A stretch of 36,655 bases of DNA, taken from the NCBI RefSeq assembly GCF_015645445.1, contig NZ_JADOGI010000102.1, positions 1 to 36,655 on the forward strand. The letters are read 5' to 3'. Below the pieces are notes generated by a model. The model was not told where the DNA came from and searched no databases. It saw nothing but the letters and a program-made list of their open reading frames with translations. This DNA comes from Nonomuraea cypriaca (lineage in GTDB: Bacteria > Actinomycetota > Actinomycetes > Streptosporangiales > Streptosporangiaceae). Positions 16,018 to 23,562 of the stretch are shown piece after piece. How positions within the stretch are numbered: the first letter of the stretch is position 1; each line of letters opens with the position of its first letter. Position numbers and translations under genes: made by a program.

Positions 16018-17253
16018 TCACACCGACCGCAGCGCCTCGGTCGGCGACAGGCGGGCGGCCCGGAGGGCGGGCAGCAGGCCGGCGATCGCACCGATCGCGA
16101 CCGCCGCGCCGATTCCACCGGCCCACGCCGTGGTGGGGACCAGGACCTCCCACTGTTTGGCGCCGGCGTACACGACGGTCGCCAGCGCGCCGACGCCCAC
16201 ACCGGCGACGCCGCCGACGGCCGAGAGCATGATCGCCTCCGCAAGGAACTGGGTGCGGATCTGCCCTCTTGTCGCGCCGAGCGCGCGACGTAGCCCGATC
16301 TCCGACCGGCGCTCGAGCACAGAGATGATCATGATGTTGGCGACCCCGACCGCGCCGACTATCAGCGCCACCGCCCCGAGCCCCAGGAAGAGGCTGTTGA
16401 ACGCCCCGCTGGCCGCCGCGCGGGCGGTGAGCGCGGCTGAGGGCCGGCTGACGCTGACCTCGTTCGGCGCCTGGGGATTGATCGCTTGTGCGAGTACGGC
16501 CCGCACCGCGGGTACCTGGCTGGTTTCCGAACGCACGTAGATCGTCGTCGCCGGCCCGTCCGCCGGCCTGCCCTGAACGATGCTGGTGTGGTTGAGGTAG
16601 GTCTGGGCGGCTCGGTAGCCGACCAGGACGCTCGCGTCGATCTCCGGTGCGAGTGCCGCCGGGCTCAGGATCCCCCCGACGTAGAACCACTGACCGCTCA
16701 GCCAGACGCGCTCGCCGGGATAGACGCGGTCGATTCCCAGACGTTCGGCGGCGAGGGCGCCCAATACGGCGACGGGCTGTGTGGCGGTGGCGGAGTTCAG
16801 CCAGCCGCCCTGTGCGACTGTCGTCGCGACCACGGGGAGCAGATCCAGGCTGGCCGCCTTGACCTGCAGCCCGTTGGTGTTGACCGCGGGGATCAGCTGG
16901 CTTCGGTAGACCGTCGCGCCACTGACGGTGCCGGTGTGGGCGACCAGTTGGACGGATTTGATCCGCGACACCCGCAACGGCGCTTCGAGCGGCAGCAGCG
17001 CGTCCTGGCCGGAGAGCGTGCGCCCGGTGCCCGCGGTCAGCAGGTTCGTGCCGAGGCGATCGATCTCCGCCAGCAATCCGGCCTGGGAGGAGGAGGACAG
17101 CCCCAGCACGGCGACGATCGCGGCCACGCCGATCGCGATCCCCAGGGCCGACAGCGCTGCTCGCATCGGGCGGGCGCGCAGGCCGACGCTAGCCAGTCGT
17201 GCCTGATCGCCGAGCCGCAGCCGGGCAGGAACGAGCGTGGGCGGGCCGCTCAT
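16018..17253 (-). CDS. MacB/FtsX-type ABC transporter permease
   Basis: The 411-aa protein has the MacB layout: helix 1 at about 35-57 (ALSALGIAIGVAAIVAVLGL), a large extracytoplasmic domain (about 60-280), and three C-terminal helices. The last part has the FtsX signature: GVANIMIISVLERRSEIGLR, then RALGATRGQIRTQFLAEAI. Proteins of this class do not form a pore; they move the periplasmic adaptor by mechanotransmission. Its ATG overlaps the stop of the ATPase gene by ATGA, so the two are made together. Its partners are the ATPase (17250-18035) and adaptor (18032-19183). Confidence 0.92.
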   Translation of the reverse strand: MSGPPTLVPARLRLGDQARLASVGLRARPMRAALSALGIAIGVAAIVAVLGLSSSSQAGLLAEIDRLGTNLLTAGTGRTLSGQDALLPLEAPLRVSRIKSVQLVAHTGTVSGATVYRSQLIPAVNTNGLQVKAASLDLLPVVATTVAQGGWLNSATATQPVAVLGALAAERLGIDRVYPGERVWLSGQWFYVGGILSPAALAPEIDASVLVGYRAAQTYLNHTSIVQGRPADGPATTIYVRSETSQVPAVRAVLAQAINPQAPNEVSVSRPSAALTARAAASGAFNSLFLGLGAVALIVGAVGVANIMIISVLERRSEIGLRRALGATRGQIRTQFLAEAIMLSAVGGVAGVGVGALATVVYAGAKQWEVLVPTTAWAGGIGAAVAIGAIAGLLPALRAARLSPTEALRSV

Positions 17254-18035
17254 GATCGCCGCTCCCCGGCCGGTTGGCCGGGCGTGTGGGCGTCAGCCGG
17301 GTCGCCTGGCCAGTGGCGCAGGTCGTACGCGCTGTCGGAAACGATCCGTCCGTCGAGCACATGGACCTGGCGTGGCAGGCCGGCGGCCAGCTCGGAATCG
17401 TGCGTGATCACGATGATCGTGGCGCCGCCGGCATTGAGCTCGAGCAGGAGTTTCAGTATCGACGCGCCGGTGGCGCTGTCGAGGTTGCCGGTGGGCTCGT
17501 CGGCGAGCACGATCGCGGGGCGGCCCACGAGCGCCCTGGCGATCGCCACGCGCTGGCGCTGGCCACCGGACATCTTGCCGGGGCGAAAGCCCGCACGGTC
17601 GGTGAGCCCGACACGGGTGAGCGCCTCGGCGGCGCGCTCTCGTCGCGCGCGTACGTCGACGCCGGCGTAGAGCAGCCCATCGGCGACGTTCTCCAGCGCT
17701 GTCGAATACTCGGCCAGAAAGAACTGCTGGAAGACGAACCCGATGTCGCGGGCCCGCAGGGCGGCGAGTCGCCGATCGTCCAGACTGGCGACGTCGATGC
17801 CGTTGATCCGCACGATGCCGCCGCTGGGCCGCTCGAGCGTCCCCATGACGTGCAGGAGCGTCGTCTTGCCCGACCCGGATGGCCCGACGATCGCGACCAG
17901 CTCGCCCTTACGGACGGTGAAGCTCACGCTCTGTAGCGCGGGCACGGGGGGCTGTTCACCGTAGGTCTTGGTAACCGCCTCCAGTTCCAGAACCGGCGGG
18001 GGAAAGCTCGTGGTGGTCGACCGGTGCGTACTCAT
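17250..18035 (-). CDS. ABC transporter ATPase, MacB/LolD type
   Basis: The 261-aa protein has every ABC motif: Walker A GPSGSGKT (51-58), Q-loop VFQQ (101-104), signature MSGGQRQR (155-162), Walker B IVLADE (175-180) and H-loop His212. The sequence between Q-loop and signature is of the MacB/LolD class. It powers the permease encoded downstream. ATG 18035 overlaps the adaptor stop by ATGA. The N-terminal 14 residues, rich in Ser and Thr, precede the nucleotide-binding domain proper. Confidence 0.93.
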   Translation of the reverse strand: MSTHRSTTTSFPPPVLELEAVTKTYGEQPPVPALQSVSFTVRKGELVAIVGPSGSGKTTLLHVMGTLERPSGGIVRINGIDVASLDDRRLAALRARDIGFVFQQFFLAEYSTALENVADGLLYAGVDVRARRERAAEALTRVGLTDRAGFRPGKMSGGQRQRVAIARALVGRPAIVLADEPTGNLDSATGASILKLLLELNAGGATIIVITHDSELAAGLPRQVHVLDGRIVSDSAYDLRHWPGDPADAHTPGQPAGERRS

Positions 18036-19183
18036 GTCGCGGGCACCACCACTTGCTGACCGGCCGAGAGCTCTCCGATCACTTGCACCAGTCCGTTGGC
18101 GTCATCGAACAGGCCAAGCGTGACCGGCACCGGTCGGCGCCTGCCCTGAGCGTCGCGTGTCTCGACCGCGAACTCGCCTCCCGCTCGCGTCACCAGCGCG
18201 GTGACCGGCACGATCAGGGCGTTCTCGACCCCGCCCGTGGTGATCTCAACCTGTACCGGAGCATGGTCGAGGCGGCCCGCGTCCTTGGGACGCTTGAGCG
18301 TGATGTAGATCGGGATCGTCGCGGTCGACGAACCGGAACCGCTTCCAGAGTCCGACCCGGAGCTTGCGACCGTGCCGATGCGGCGGACGACCCCCGGTGT
18401 GGTGCGGTTGTCCGGGAGGGTGATCCGCACGGGGTCGCCGACCTTGACCTCGGACTGCTGGGCGGGGTTCAGATCCACGGTCACCTGGCGGCCGTTCGAC
18501 GTCGCCTCCGCGATCGGCTCTCCTGGCCTGGCGCTCGCGCCGAGCCTGGCCGTCACCTTGCCGATGCGCGACGGGCCCGGCAGCGTCACCGCCTGCCCCA
18601 GCTTCAGCGAGCCGGTCTCCTCGGCCCCGAGCTTGTCCTGCAACCGTTCCAGCGCCCAGGCGGTCCGCCAGCCGAAGTAGTCGGAAGACGCTTCGAGCTG
18701 TGCGCGGGTGGCGTATCCGAGCCGCACGAGGTTCGTGTTCAGTTCACGCACATCCCGCCCGCTGTCGCCCACGGACAGATCGCGATACGGCGGGGTGGTG
18801 CCGCACAGCAGCACGACCGGGGTGTCCTCCACCCGGTAGAGCATCGCGCCGCACTTGATCTCCTGGCCGGGCCTCGGCAGCCGGGTGTAGATGCCGGTGG
18901 CGTGGTTGACGACCGGGTAAGGCGACCCGTCGGCCTGGCCCACATAGGACAGGGTGCCGCTTTGGTGGATCTGCGAGGACAACCGGCCTTTCCGCACGGT
19001 CGCGAACGAGGTCTTGACGCTTGCCTGCGCGGAGGGCTCGCTCTTGCCGTCGAACGGGCCGGTGACGACGACCACCGCGGCTCCGGCGGTCACCGCTGTC
19101 AGGAGAACGACGCAGGTGAGCAGCCGGCGGCGCCTGGGCCGTACCACCCGATCGAGCTCTGTTTCACGGGTGCGTGTGTTCAC
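18032..19183 (-). CDS. HlyD/MacA-like adaptor with peptidoglycan-binding-like segment
   Basis: The 383-aa protein has a basic N-terminus and one membrane helix (about 21-42), then an extracellular part. The SVKTSFATVRKGRLSSQIHQ strand opens a membrane-fusion-protein domain. A PG_binding_1-like segment (LSVGDSGRDVRELNTNLVRLG, about 135-155) sits where Gram-negative MacA has its hairpin, as in many actinomycete homologues. The barrel and C-terminal domain follow (VTVDLNPAQQSEVKVGDPV, IVPVTALVTRAGGEFAVE). A Ser-Gly linker lies near residue 287. GTG 19183 overlaps the lipoprotein stop by GTGA. It probably delivers or guides substrate across the cell wall. Confidence 0.9.
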   Translation of the reverse strand: MNTRTRETELDRVVRPRRRRLLTCVVLLTAVTAGAAVVVVTGPFDGKSEPSAQASVKTSFATVRKGRLSSQIHQSGTLSYVGQADGSPYPVVNHATGIYTRLPRPGQEIKCGAMLYRVEDTPVVLLCGTTPPYRDLSVGDSGRDVRELNTNLVRLGYATRAQLEASSDYFGWRTAWALERLQDKLGAEETGSLKLGQAVTLPGPSRIGKVTARLGASARPGEPIAEATSNGRQVTVDLNPAQQSEVKVGDPVRITLPDNRTTPGVVRRIGTVASSGSDSGSGSGSSTATIPIYITLKRPKDAGRLDHAPVQVEITTGGVENALIVPVTALVTRAGGEFAVETRDAQGRRRPVPVTLGLFDDANGLVQVIGELSAGQQVVVPAT

Positions 19184-19698
19184 TGACCACCCGCAGGGCC
19201 GCCATCGGGCATGTGCTTCCTGCAGGTCTGCATCGCGGTCTTGAACTGCGGTGTGTTGGGATCGATGCCGTCGATGAGGAGGTTCCCGTCCTTCGGATCG
19301 GGAAAGTTCTTCACCCCGTTCTCGCGCATGCAGGAGGCGAACCGCAGCATCTGCTTCACCTGCTGGTCATCGGCCGAGCCGCTCTGGACGCCGGCCGGCG
19401 CGAGTGACCTGCAAGCCTCCTGTGCGGCCTTGAACTGCGGCGCGTTCATGTCCACCCCGCTGCCCTCGCCGATTTTGACGTCGAGTTGGCCGTCGACGGG
19501 GTCGGGGAAGCCCGGCACCCCGTTCGAGCGCATGCATTCCGCGTACTTCACCAGCTTGGCCGTGCCCTCGTCGACGGCGCTGGAGGCGCCGGATCGCGGA
19601 CCGCCCGGCGGATCGTCCGACGAACCGCCGCAGCCGGCGACTCCCAGTCCGAGAGCCGCGACCGCCACCATCGCGGTGATGCTCCTTGTCATCCTCAT
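19180..19698 (-). CDS. Lipoprotein with two tandem CMRxxGVxxFPDP repeats
   Basis: The 172-aa protein has a lipoprotein signal peptide with lipobox VAGC (Cys23), so it should be anchored outside the membrane. The mature part is a tandem repeat of about 60 residues. Each copy has CMRxNGVxxFPDP, an acidic loop, a xPQFKxA helix and a second Cys (EACRSLAP, QTCRKHMP), giving two likely disulfide pairs. Proteins of this type recur beside HlyD-MacB exporters and OmpR-type two-component systems in actinomycetes, exactly as here. A role in sensing or binding the export substrate is inference. It is the first gene of the operon that runs to 15752. A second ATG at 19692 is an alternative start. Confidence 0.85.
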   Translation of the reverse strand: MRMTRSITAMVAVAALGLGVAGCGGSSDDPPGGPRSGASSAVDEGTAKLVKYAECMRSNGVPGFPDPVDGQLDVKIGEGSGVDMNAPQFKAAQEACRSLAPAGVQSGSADDQQVKQMLRFASCMRENGVKNFPDPKDGNLLIDGIDPNTPQFKTAMQTCRKHMPDGGPAGGQ

Positions 19699-19761
19699 GC
19701 CTTCAGGCCCCTTCGCATCAGCTGCACGTTGGTCATCGGGACCTGTTTGTACGGGTCGGCC

Positions 19762-19802
19762 GGTCACACCACGGTCCGCGATCCTGTGACCCGGCTGTGA
19801 CC
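19762..19802. promoter_or_regulatory. OmpR-type direct repeats in the divergent promoter region
   Basis: TGTGACC occurs at 19785-19791 and 19796-19802, exactly 11 bp apart on the plus strand, with an inverted copy GGTCACA at 19762-19768. Tandem 11-bp spacing is the usual binding geometry of OmpR/PhoB-type regulators, and the gene for one begins at 19841. It probably controls both the export operon and its own gene. Confidence 0.6.
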
Positions 19803-19840
19803 AGGGGTCCACGTATCCTCGTCGGCATGGACACCCATGG

Positions 19841-20503
19841 ATGCCGGAGATGAGGGTGTTGGTGGTCGAGGACCATCGTGAGCTGGCGGAATCGCTGGCA
19901 AGGGTTCTCCGCCGCGAGGGGATGGCGGTCGACGTCGCCCACGACGGCCAGGCCGCGCTTGAGCGGGCCACGGTGATGGACTACGACATCGTCGTGCTCG
20001 ACAGGGATCTTCCCCTGGTTCACGGCGACGAGGTTTGCGGCACGCTGGTGGCGCAGGGCAGCCAGACTCGGGTGCTGATGCTGACCGCGTCCGGCACGCT
20101 GGCCGAACGCGTCGAAGGGCTCACCCTCGGCGCCGACGACTACTTGACGAAGCCGTTCGCGTACGCCGAGCTGGTCGCGCGGATCCGCGCGCTCGCCAGG
20201 CGCTCGCAGCCGCCGCTGCCGCCCGTCCTGGTGCACGGCGACCTCCGGCTCGATCCGGCGCGGCGCGCCGCCACCCGTGGGGGAATGCGGTTGGCACTGA
20301 GCCCGAAGGAGTTGGCGGTGCTCGAATACCTGCTCGGCGCGCAAGGCCGGGTGGTGTCCGCCGAGGAGTTGCTCGAACGAGTCTGGGACGAGGCGGCCGA
20401 TCCGTTCACCACGACGGTCAAGGCGACGATCAACCGCCTGCGGTCCAAGCTTGGCGACCCGCCCGTGATCGAGACCGTTCCTCGGTGCGGCTACCGGATC
20501 TGA
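19841..20503 (+). CDS. OmpR-family response regulator
   Basis: The 220-aa protein has a receiver domain with acidic pocket Glu10-Asp11, phospho-acceptor Asp54 (VVLDRDLP), Thr82 and Lys104 (LTKPF), then a winged-helix DNA-binding domain (about 125-220; RLALSPKELAVLEYLL, VKATINRLRSKLG, VPRCGYRI). ATG 19841 is the longest start; ATG 19850 is possible. It is followed after 7 nt by the histidine kinase gene and diverges from the lipoprotein-ABC operon, which it probably controls through the 11-bp repeats in the shared promoter region. Confidence 0.93.
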   Translation: MPEMRVLVVEDHRELAESLARVLRREGMAVDVAHDGQAALERATVMDYDIVVLDRDLPLVHGDEVCGTLVAQGSQTRVLMLTASGTLAERVEGLTLGADDYLTKPFAYAELVARIRALARRSQPPLPPVLVHGDLRLDPARRAATRGGMRLALSPKELAVLEYLLGAQGRVVSAEELLERVWDEAADPFTTTVKATINRLRSKLGDPPVIETVPRCGYRI

Positions 20504-20510
20504 GCCGCCC

Positions 20511-21740
20511 ATGCGCCTGTTCGATCCGGTCCGCCTGCGGGCTCGTACGATGCGCCTGCGGCTCACCCTCCTCTACAGCGCCGTATTCGCCGCCTCAGGC
20601 GCCGCTCTACTGGCGATCACCTATCTGCTCGTCAGCCACTCCTCGGGCCTGATCCTCTTCAGCTTCGACACGCCTGGCCGACTCGGAGGAACGAGCGACG
20701 GCGACGCCTTCTTCAACGGTGACCCGCTGCCCAGGCAGCAGCTGTCGGGGATGGCACGCCAACTACATGAGCACGCGGCCCGCCAGCAGGATGCCCTCCT
20801 GCACGAGCTGCTGGTCCAATCCGGGATCGCGCTGGCCATCATGGTGGTGATCTCGATCGCGCTCGGCTGGCTGGTGGCCGGCCGTGCCCTGCGCCCCATG
20901 CGGGCGATGGCCGCTACCGTCCGCGACATTTCCGCACGTAACTTGCACGAACGACTGGCCGTCGAAACCCCTCACGATGAGTTGAAGGACCTCGCCGACA
21001 CTGTCGACGGTCTCCTCGGCCGGCTGGAGACGTCGTTCGAGGCCCAGAAGCGCTTCGTCGCCAATGCGGCGCACGAACTGCGCACCCCGCTCACCCTGGA
21101 GCGCGCGCTGCTCGAGGAGACGCTCACCGACCGCGACGCCACCCTCGCGGCCTTCCGGGGAACCTCCGAGCGACTGCTCGCCCTCAGCGAGGAACAGGCC
21201 CGCCGGCTCGAAGCGCTGCTCACGCTGGCCAACAGCGAACGCGGCCTCGATCATCGTGAGCCCTTCGATCTCGCCACGCTCGCCCATCAGGTGCTGCTCA
21301 CCTCCCAGGCGGAGATCGACCGGCTTGGGCTGCGGATCGACGCACGCGTCTCGCCCGCCCACACCTCGGGCGACCCCACCCAGGTCGAACGGCTGATGGC
21401 CAATCTCATCGACAACGCCGTCCACTACAACGTCGCCGGCGGCCGAATCGACATCGCCACCGGAACCAGAGACGGGCGCGCGTTCTTCTCGATCGTCAAC
21501 ACCGGGCCCATCATCCCGCCGGGAGAGGTCGACCGGCTGTTCGAACCCTTCCAGCGACTCAAAGCGGAGCGCACCACGTACGATGACGGCCACCACGGCC
21601 TGGGCCTCTCGATCGTCCGAGCCATCGCCATCGCTCACGACGCCGTCCTCGCCCCGCGTGCCGCCCCAGACGGGGGCCTTGTCGTAGAGGTGAGCTTCCC
21701 TTCACCGCTCTCCACGCCTCGGCCGAGAGCCGCCCCTTGA
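20511..21740 (+). CDS. Membrane sensor histidine kinase
   Basis: The 409-aa protein has helix 1 (about 18-42), a short extracellular sensor loop of about 60 residues, helix 2 (about 104-124), a HAMP linker, the phospho-accepting His188 in NAAHELRTPL, the N-box LIDNAVHYN (about 299-307) and the G2-type box HHGLGLSIV (361-369). The usual DxGxGIP G1 motif is replaced by NTGPIIPP, a variant seen in related actinomycete kinases. The small sensor loop fits detection of a membrane or envelope signal, such as an antimicrobial handled by the partner exporter (inference). It is the partner of the response regulator at 19841-20503. Confidence 0.92.
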   Translation: MRLFDPVRLRARTMRLRLTLLYSAVFAASGAALLAITYLLVSHSSGLILFSFDTPGRLGGTSDGDAFFNGDPLPRQQLSGMARQLHEHAARQQDALLHELLVQSGIALAIMVVISIALGWLVAGRALRPMRAMAATVRDISARNLHERLAVETPHDELKDLADTVDGLLGRLETSFEAQKRFVANAAHELRTPLTLERALLEETLTDRDATLAAFRGTSERLLALSEEQARRLEALLTLANSERGLDHREPFDLATLAHQVLLTSQAEIDRLGLRIDARVSPAHTSGDPTQVERLMANLIDNAVHYNVAGGRIDIATGTRDGRAFFSIVNTGPIIPPGEVDRLFEPFQRLKAERTTYDDGHHGLGLSIVRAIAIAHDAVLAPRAAPDGGLVVEVSFPSPLSTPRPRAAP

Positions 21741-21795
21741 TCGTGGACCTTGTGCGGAGCCGCCCTTGATCGACCGGAGCGCGGCACATAGTCTG

Positions 21796-21821
21796 CGCCG
21801 AAGCGATCATCCGCTTCGGCG
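21796..21821. terminator. Bidirectional terminator between kinase and TetR genes
   Basis: CGCCGAAGCG (21796-21805) and CGCTTCGGCG (21812-21821) form a perfect 10-bp stem with a 6-nt loop between two convergent genes. Confidence 0.65.
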
Positions 21822-21887
21822 AGCACCTTCACGAAGGAGTCGCAGCGTGACGACGATGCGGGCGGATGCCTGCTGATGCCGCGAGTA

Positions 21888-22463
21888 TCAGGATGAGAAA
21901 CGGTTGAGCAGCAGTGCCAGGCGCTGCTCGTGGTCTTCGCGCCGCATCCTGCCGTTGCGCATCAGCGTGATGAGCCCGTGCAGCGCGCTCCAGAAGGTCT
22001 CGGTGAGGGCCCCCAGGTTGTCGTCCCGCCGTACGAACGGGCGGACGGCCTCGCGCAGCTCACCGAACGCCTCCTGCAGCGGCGGCGGCGCTTCTGGGCT
22101 GGCGAACGGCAGGTCGACGGCGAGCGTGAACATCACGTCGTACAGCGCGGGGTGTTGCTCGGCGAACGCGTCGTATGCGCCGGCGACCGCCGCGAGGGCC
22201 TGCGAGGGGCCGGCCGCCGGTGTGCGGGCCGCCCGCAGCCGGGCGGCGAGGTCGGCGCAGCCGTCGACCGCGACCGCCGCCATGATGGCGCCCTTGCCCT
22301 TGAAGTGGCTGTAAAGGACCGGCTGGCTGTATTCGATCTCCTCGGCGAGCCGCCGGGTGGTCACGGCGTCCCAGCCTTCCGCCTCGGCCAGTTCGCGGGC
22401 CGCCGTGACGATCAGCCGCTCTCGTTCCGCTCGCTCGCGCTGCCGGCGCGTCTGGATTGACAT
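21888..22463 (-). CDS. TetR-family regulator (WHG-type C-terminal domain)
   Basis: The 191-aa protein has a TetR DNA-binding domain (about 12-57; TAARELAEAEGWDAVTTRRL, then SQPVLYSHFKGKGAIM). Its C-terminal part has the AVAGAYDAFAEQHPALYDVM segment of the WHG-type ligand domain. It is divergent from the DUF4267 gene, and near-identical palindromes lie before each gene (22472-22486 and 22522-22536), so it most likely represses itself and the DUF4267 gene. The ligand is unknown. Confidence 0.9.
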   Translation of the reverse strand: MSIQTRRQRERAERERLIVTAARELAEAEGWDAVTTRRLAEEIEYSQPVLYSHFKGKGAIMAAVAVDGCADLAARLRAARTPAAGPSQALAAVAGAYDAFAEQHPALYDVMFTLAVDLPFASPEAPPPLQEAFGELREAVRPFVRRDDNLGALTETFWSALHGLITLMRNGRMRREDHEQRLALLLNRFSS

Positions 22464-22471
22464 GACCCAAG

Positions 22472-22486
22472 TCTAGCGCCGCTAGC
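22472..22486. promoter_or_regulatory. TetR operator copy 1 (before the TetR gene)
   Basis: TCTAGC-GCC-GCTAGC is an almost perfect palindrome 9 nt before the TetR start codon. It matches the second copy at 22522-22536 in 12 symmetric positions but one. Confidence 0.65.
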
Positions 22487-22521
22487 GTTCCTGTCCAGGC
22501 TATGTTAGCTTCGATCTCGAA

Positions 22522-22536
22522 TCTAGCAGCGCTAGA
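22522..22536. promoter_or_regulatory. TetR operator copy 2 (before the DUF4267 gene)
   Basis: TCTAGC-AGC-GCTAGA is a perfect palindrome with its centre 50 bp from copy 1 and ends 14 nt before the DUF4267 start. A repressor bound here would block the plus-strand promoter or start region. Confidence 0.7.
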
Positions 22537-22550
22537 AAATGGAGGAAGTC

Positions 22551-22925
22551 ATGCTCACCACAATCGCCTACGGACTGGCCATCGTGCTCAACGTCTTCGT
22601 GGTCTACATCGGCGCCCGGTTTCTCCTGGCGCCTCATGCCTCGGCGGCCGGCTACGGCGTCCCGGCCAAGAAGGACGGGGACGCCGCCCCCTACCTGACC
22701 GTCAAGGGCATACGCGACCTCAGTTACGGCATACTCGGGCTCGCGCTGGTCGCGTTCGCGGACGCCCGCGCCGTGGCCTGGTTCATGCTCGTCGTGGCAC
22801 TCAACCCGCTCGTGGACACCGCCATCGTGCTGCGCCACGGGGGCACCAAGGCGACCGCCTTCGGCGTGCACTTCGCCACCGCCGTGGTCGTCCTGATCAA
22901 CGCCGCCCTCCTGTTCGCCGTGTGA
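22551..22925 (+). CDS. DUF4267 small membrane protein
   Basis: The 124-aa protein has four hydrophobic helices and the DUF4267 pattern GARFLLAPHASAAGYGVP near residue 20 and KGIRDLSYGILGLALVAFAD in the middle. The family is often found under TetR control in actinomycetes, but its function is not established. ATG 22551 was chosen over 22539 because GGAGGAA stands 5 nt before it; the upstream ATG overlaps that site. Confidence 0.87.
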   Translation: MLTTIAYGLAIVLNVFVVYIGARFLLAPHASAAGYGVPAKKDGDAAPYLTVKGIRDLSYGILGLALVAFADARAVAWFMLVVALNPLVDTAIVLRHGGTKATAFGVHFATAVVVLINAALLFAV

Positions 22926-22934
22926 GGGCCCTGC

Positions 22935-23022
22935 GCGGTCCGAGAAGCAGAACTGGGCCGACGTCTACAACCCCATTCACAAGGTCACCTCGATGAGCGG
23001 CGTGCCGGGGGCGTGGACGCTC
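22935..23022 (+). pseudogene. Short coding remnant, possibly of a formyltransferase
   Basis: After the DUF4267 stop, one frame reads EKQNWADVYNPIHKV, then TSMSGVPGAWTLV, with almost every codon ending in G or C. The W-x(7)-IHKV-x(6)-PGAWT pattern resembles the region of Fmt-superfamily formyltransferases that reads W...IxxxIRAxxxxPGAWT. There is no start codon and no further homology. The call is tentative. Confidence 0.3.
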
Positions 23023-23023
23023 G

Positions 23024-23533
23024 TCAGGGCAGCTCGGCCAGGTCGTCGGAGGTGAGGCGGAGGCCGGCCGCCGCGATGTTCTCGGTCAGATGGTCGAGCG
23101 AGCTGGTGCCGGGGATGGCCAGTGTCACCGGTGAGGTGGCGAGCAGCCAGGCCAGGGCGAAACGGTCGCGGCCGAGGCGGCGCAGATCCTCCTCGACCAG
23201 ACCGCGCAGTTGATCGGGCGTGGCCTGGCCGGTGGGCACGACGCCGCCCTCGAGCAGCGGACCCACTTTGGTGGCGAGCACCAGGTCCTCCGGGTAGGGC
23301 GACAACGCCTCCCGGATCAGCTCGTGCGCGTGGAGGTCACCGAACCCGTAGAAGCCGGCGGTGTCGATGTGGTTCACGCCGAGCTCCGTGGCACGGCGCA
23401 GCACCGCGATGCCCGCCTCTGGGCCGCGTACGGAGCCGCCGAGAGCCAGCCTCATCGCGCCGAAGCCGAGCCGGTTGACCCGCAGGTCACCGCCCAGCAG
23501 GAAGTGGCCGCCGGCGGCCGCAGTCGTGTTCAT
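23024..23533 (-). CDS. Aldo/keto reductase with a large internal deletion (probably inactive)
   Basis: The 169-aa product has the N-terminal third of an aldo/keto reductase (LGFGAMRLA, NHIDTAGFYGFG with catalytic Asp and Tyr, LATKVGP with catalytic Lys), up to EEDLRRLGRD. It then jumps in frame to the C-terminal third (FALAWLLATSPVTLAIPGTS, then LDHLTENIAAA). About 100 residues, comprising the middle of the TIM barrel and the catalytic His, are missing compared with the usual 270-290. ATG 23533 follows AGGAAGAGGAAC. It lies 29 nt after the TIM-barrel gene on the same strand. A stable barrel is not expected; it is best seen as a pseudogene that kept its frame. Confidence 0.75.
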   Translation of the reverse strand: MNTTAAAGGHFLLGGDLRVNRLGFGAMRLALGGSVRGPEAGIAVLRRATELGVNHIDTAGFYGFGDLHAHELIREALSPYPEDLVLATKVGPLLEGGVVPTGQATPDQLRGLVEEDLRRLGRDRFALAWLLATSPVTLAIPGTSSLDHLTENIAAAGLRLTSDDLAELP

Positions 23534-23562
23534 GTTCCTCTTCCTGTTCGATCCGTACGCGG

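Noticed and set aside
15689..16540. Plus-strand frame starting MTCGISISVVVDPSP
   Set aside because: The first residues look protein-like, but the frame is antisense to the 74-aa gene and the ABC permease and has no ribosome-binding site.
21726..21772. Direct repeat GAGCCGCC...TTGATCG at the kinase stop codon
   Set aside because: There are two short copies about 31 bp apart with a length difference; no function is apparent beyond local duplication.
21848..21877. Nine-codon frame ending in Cys (VTTMRADAC) after AAGGAG
   Set aside because: The ribosome-binding site is good, but it points into the 3' end of the convergent TetR gene with nothing to regulate; probably a remnant.
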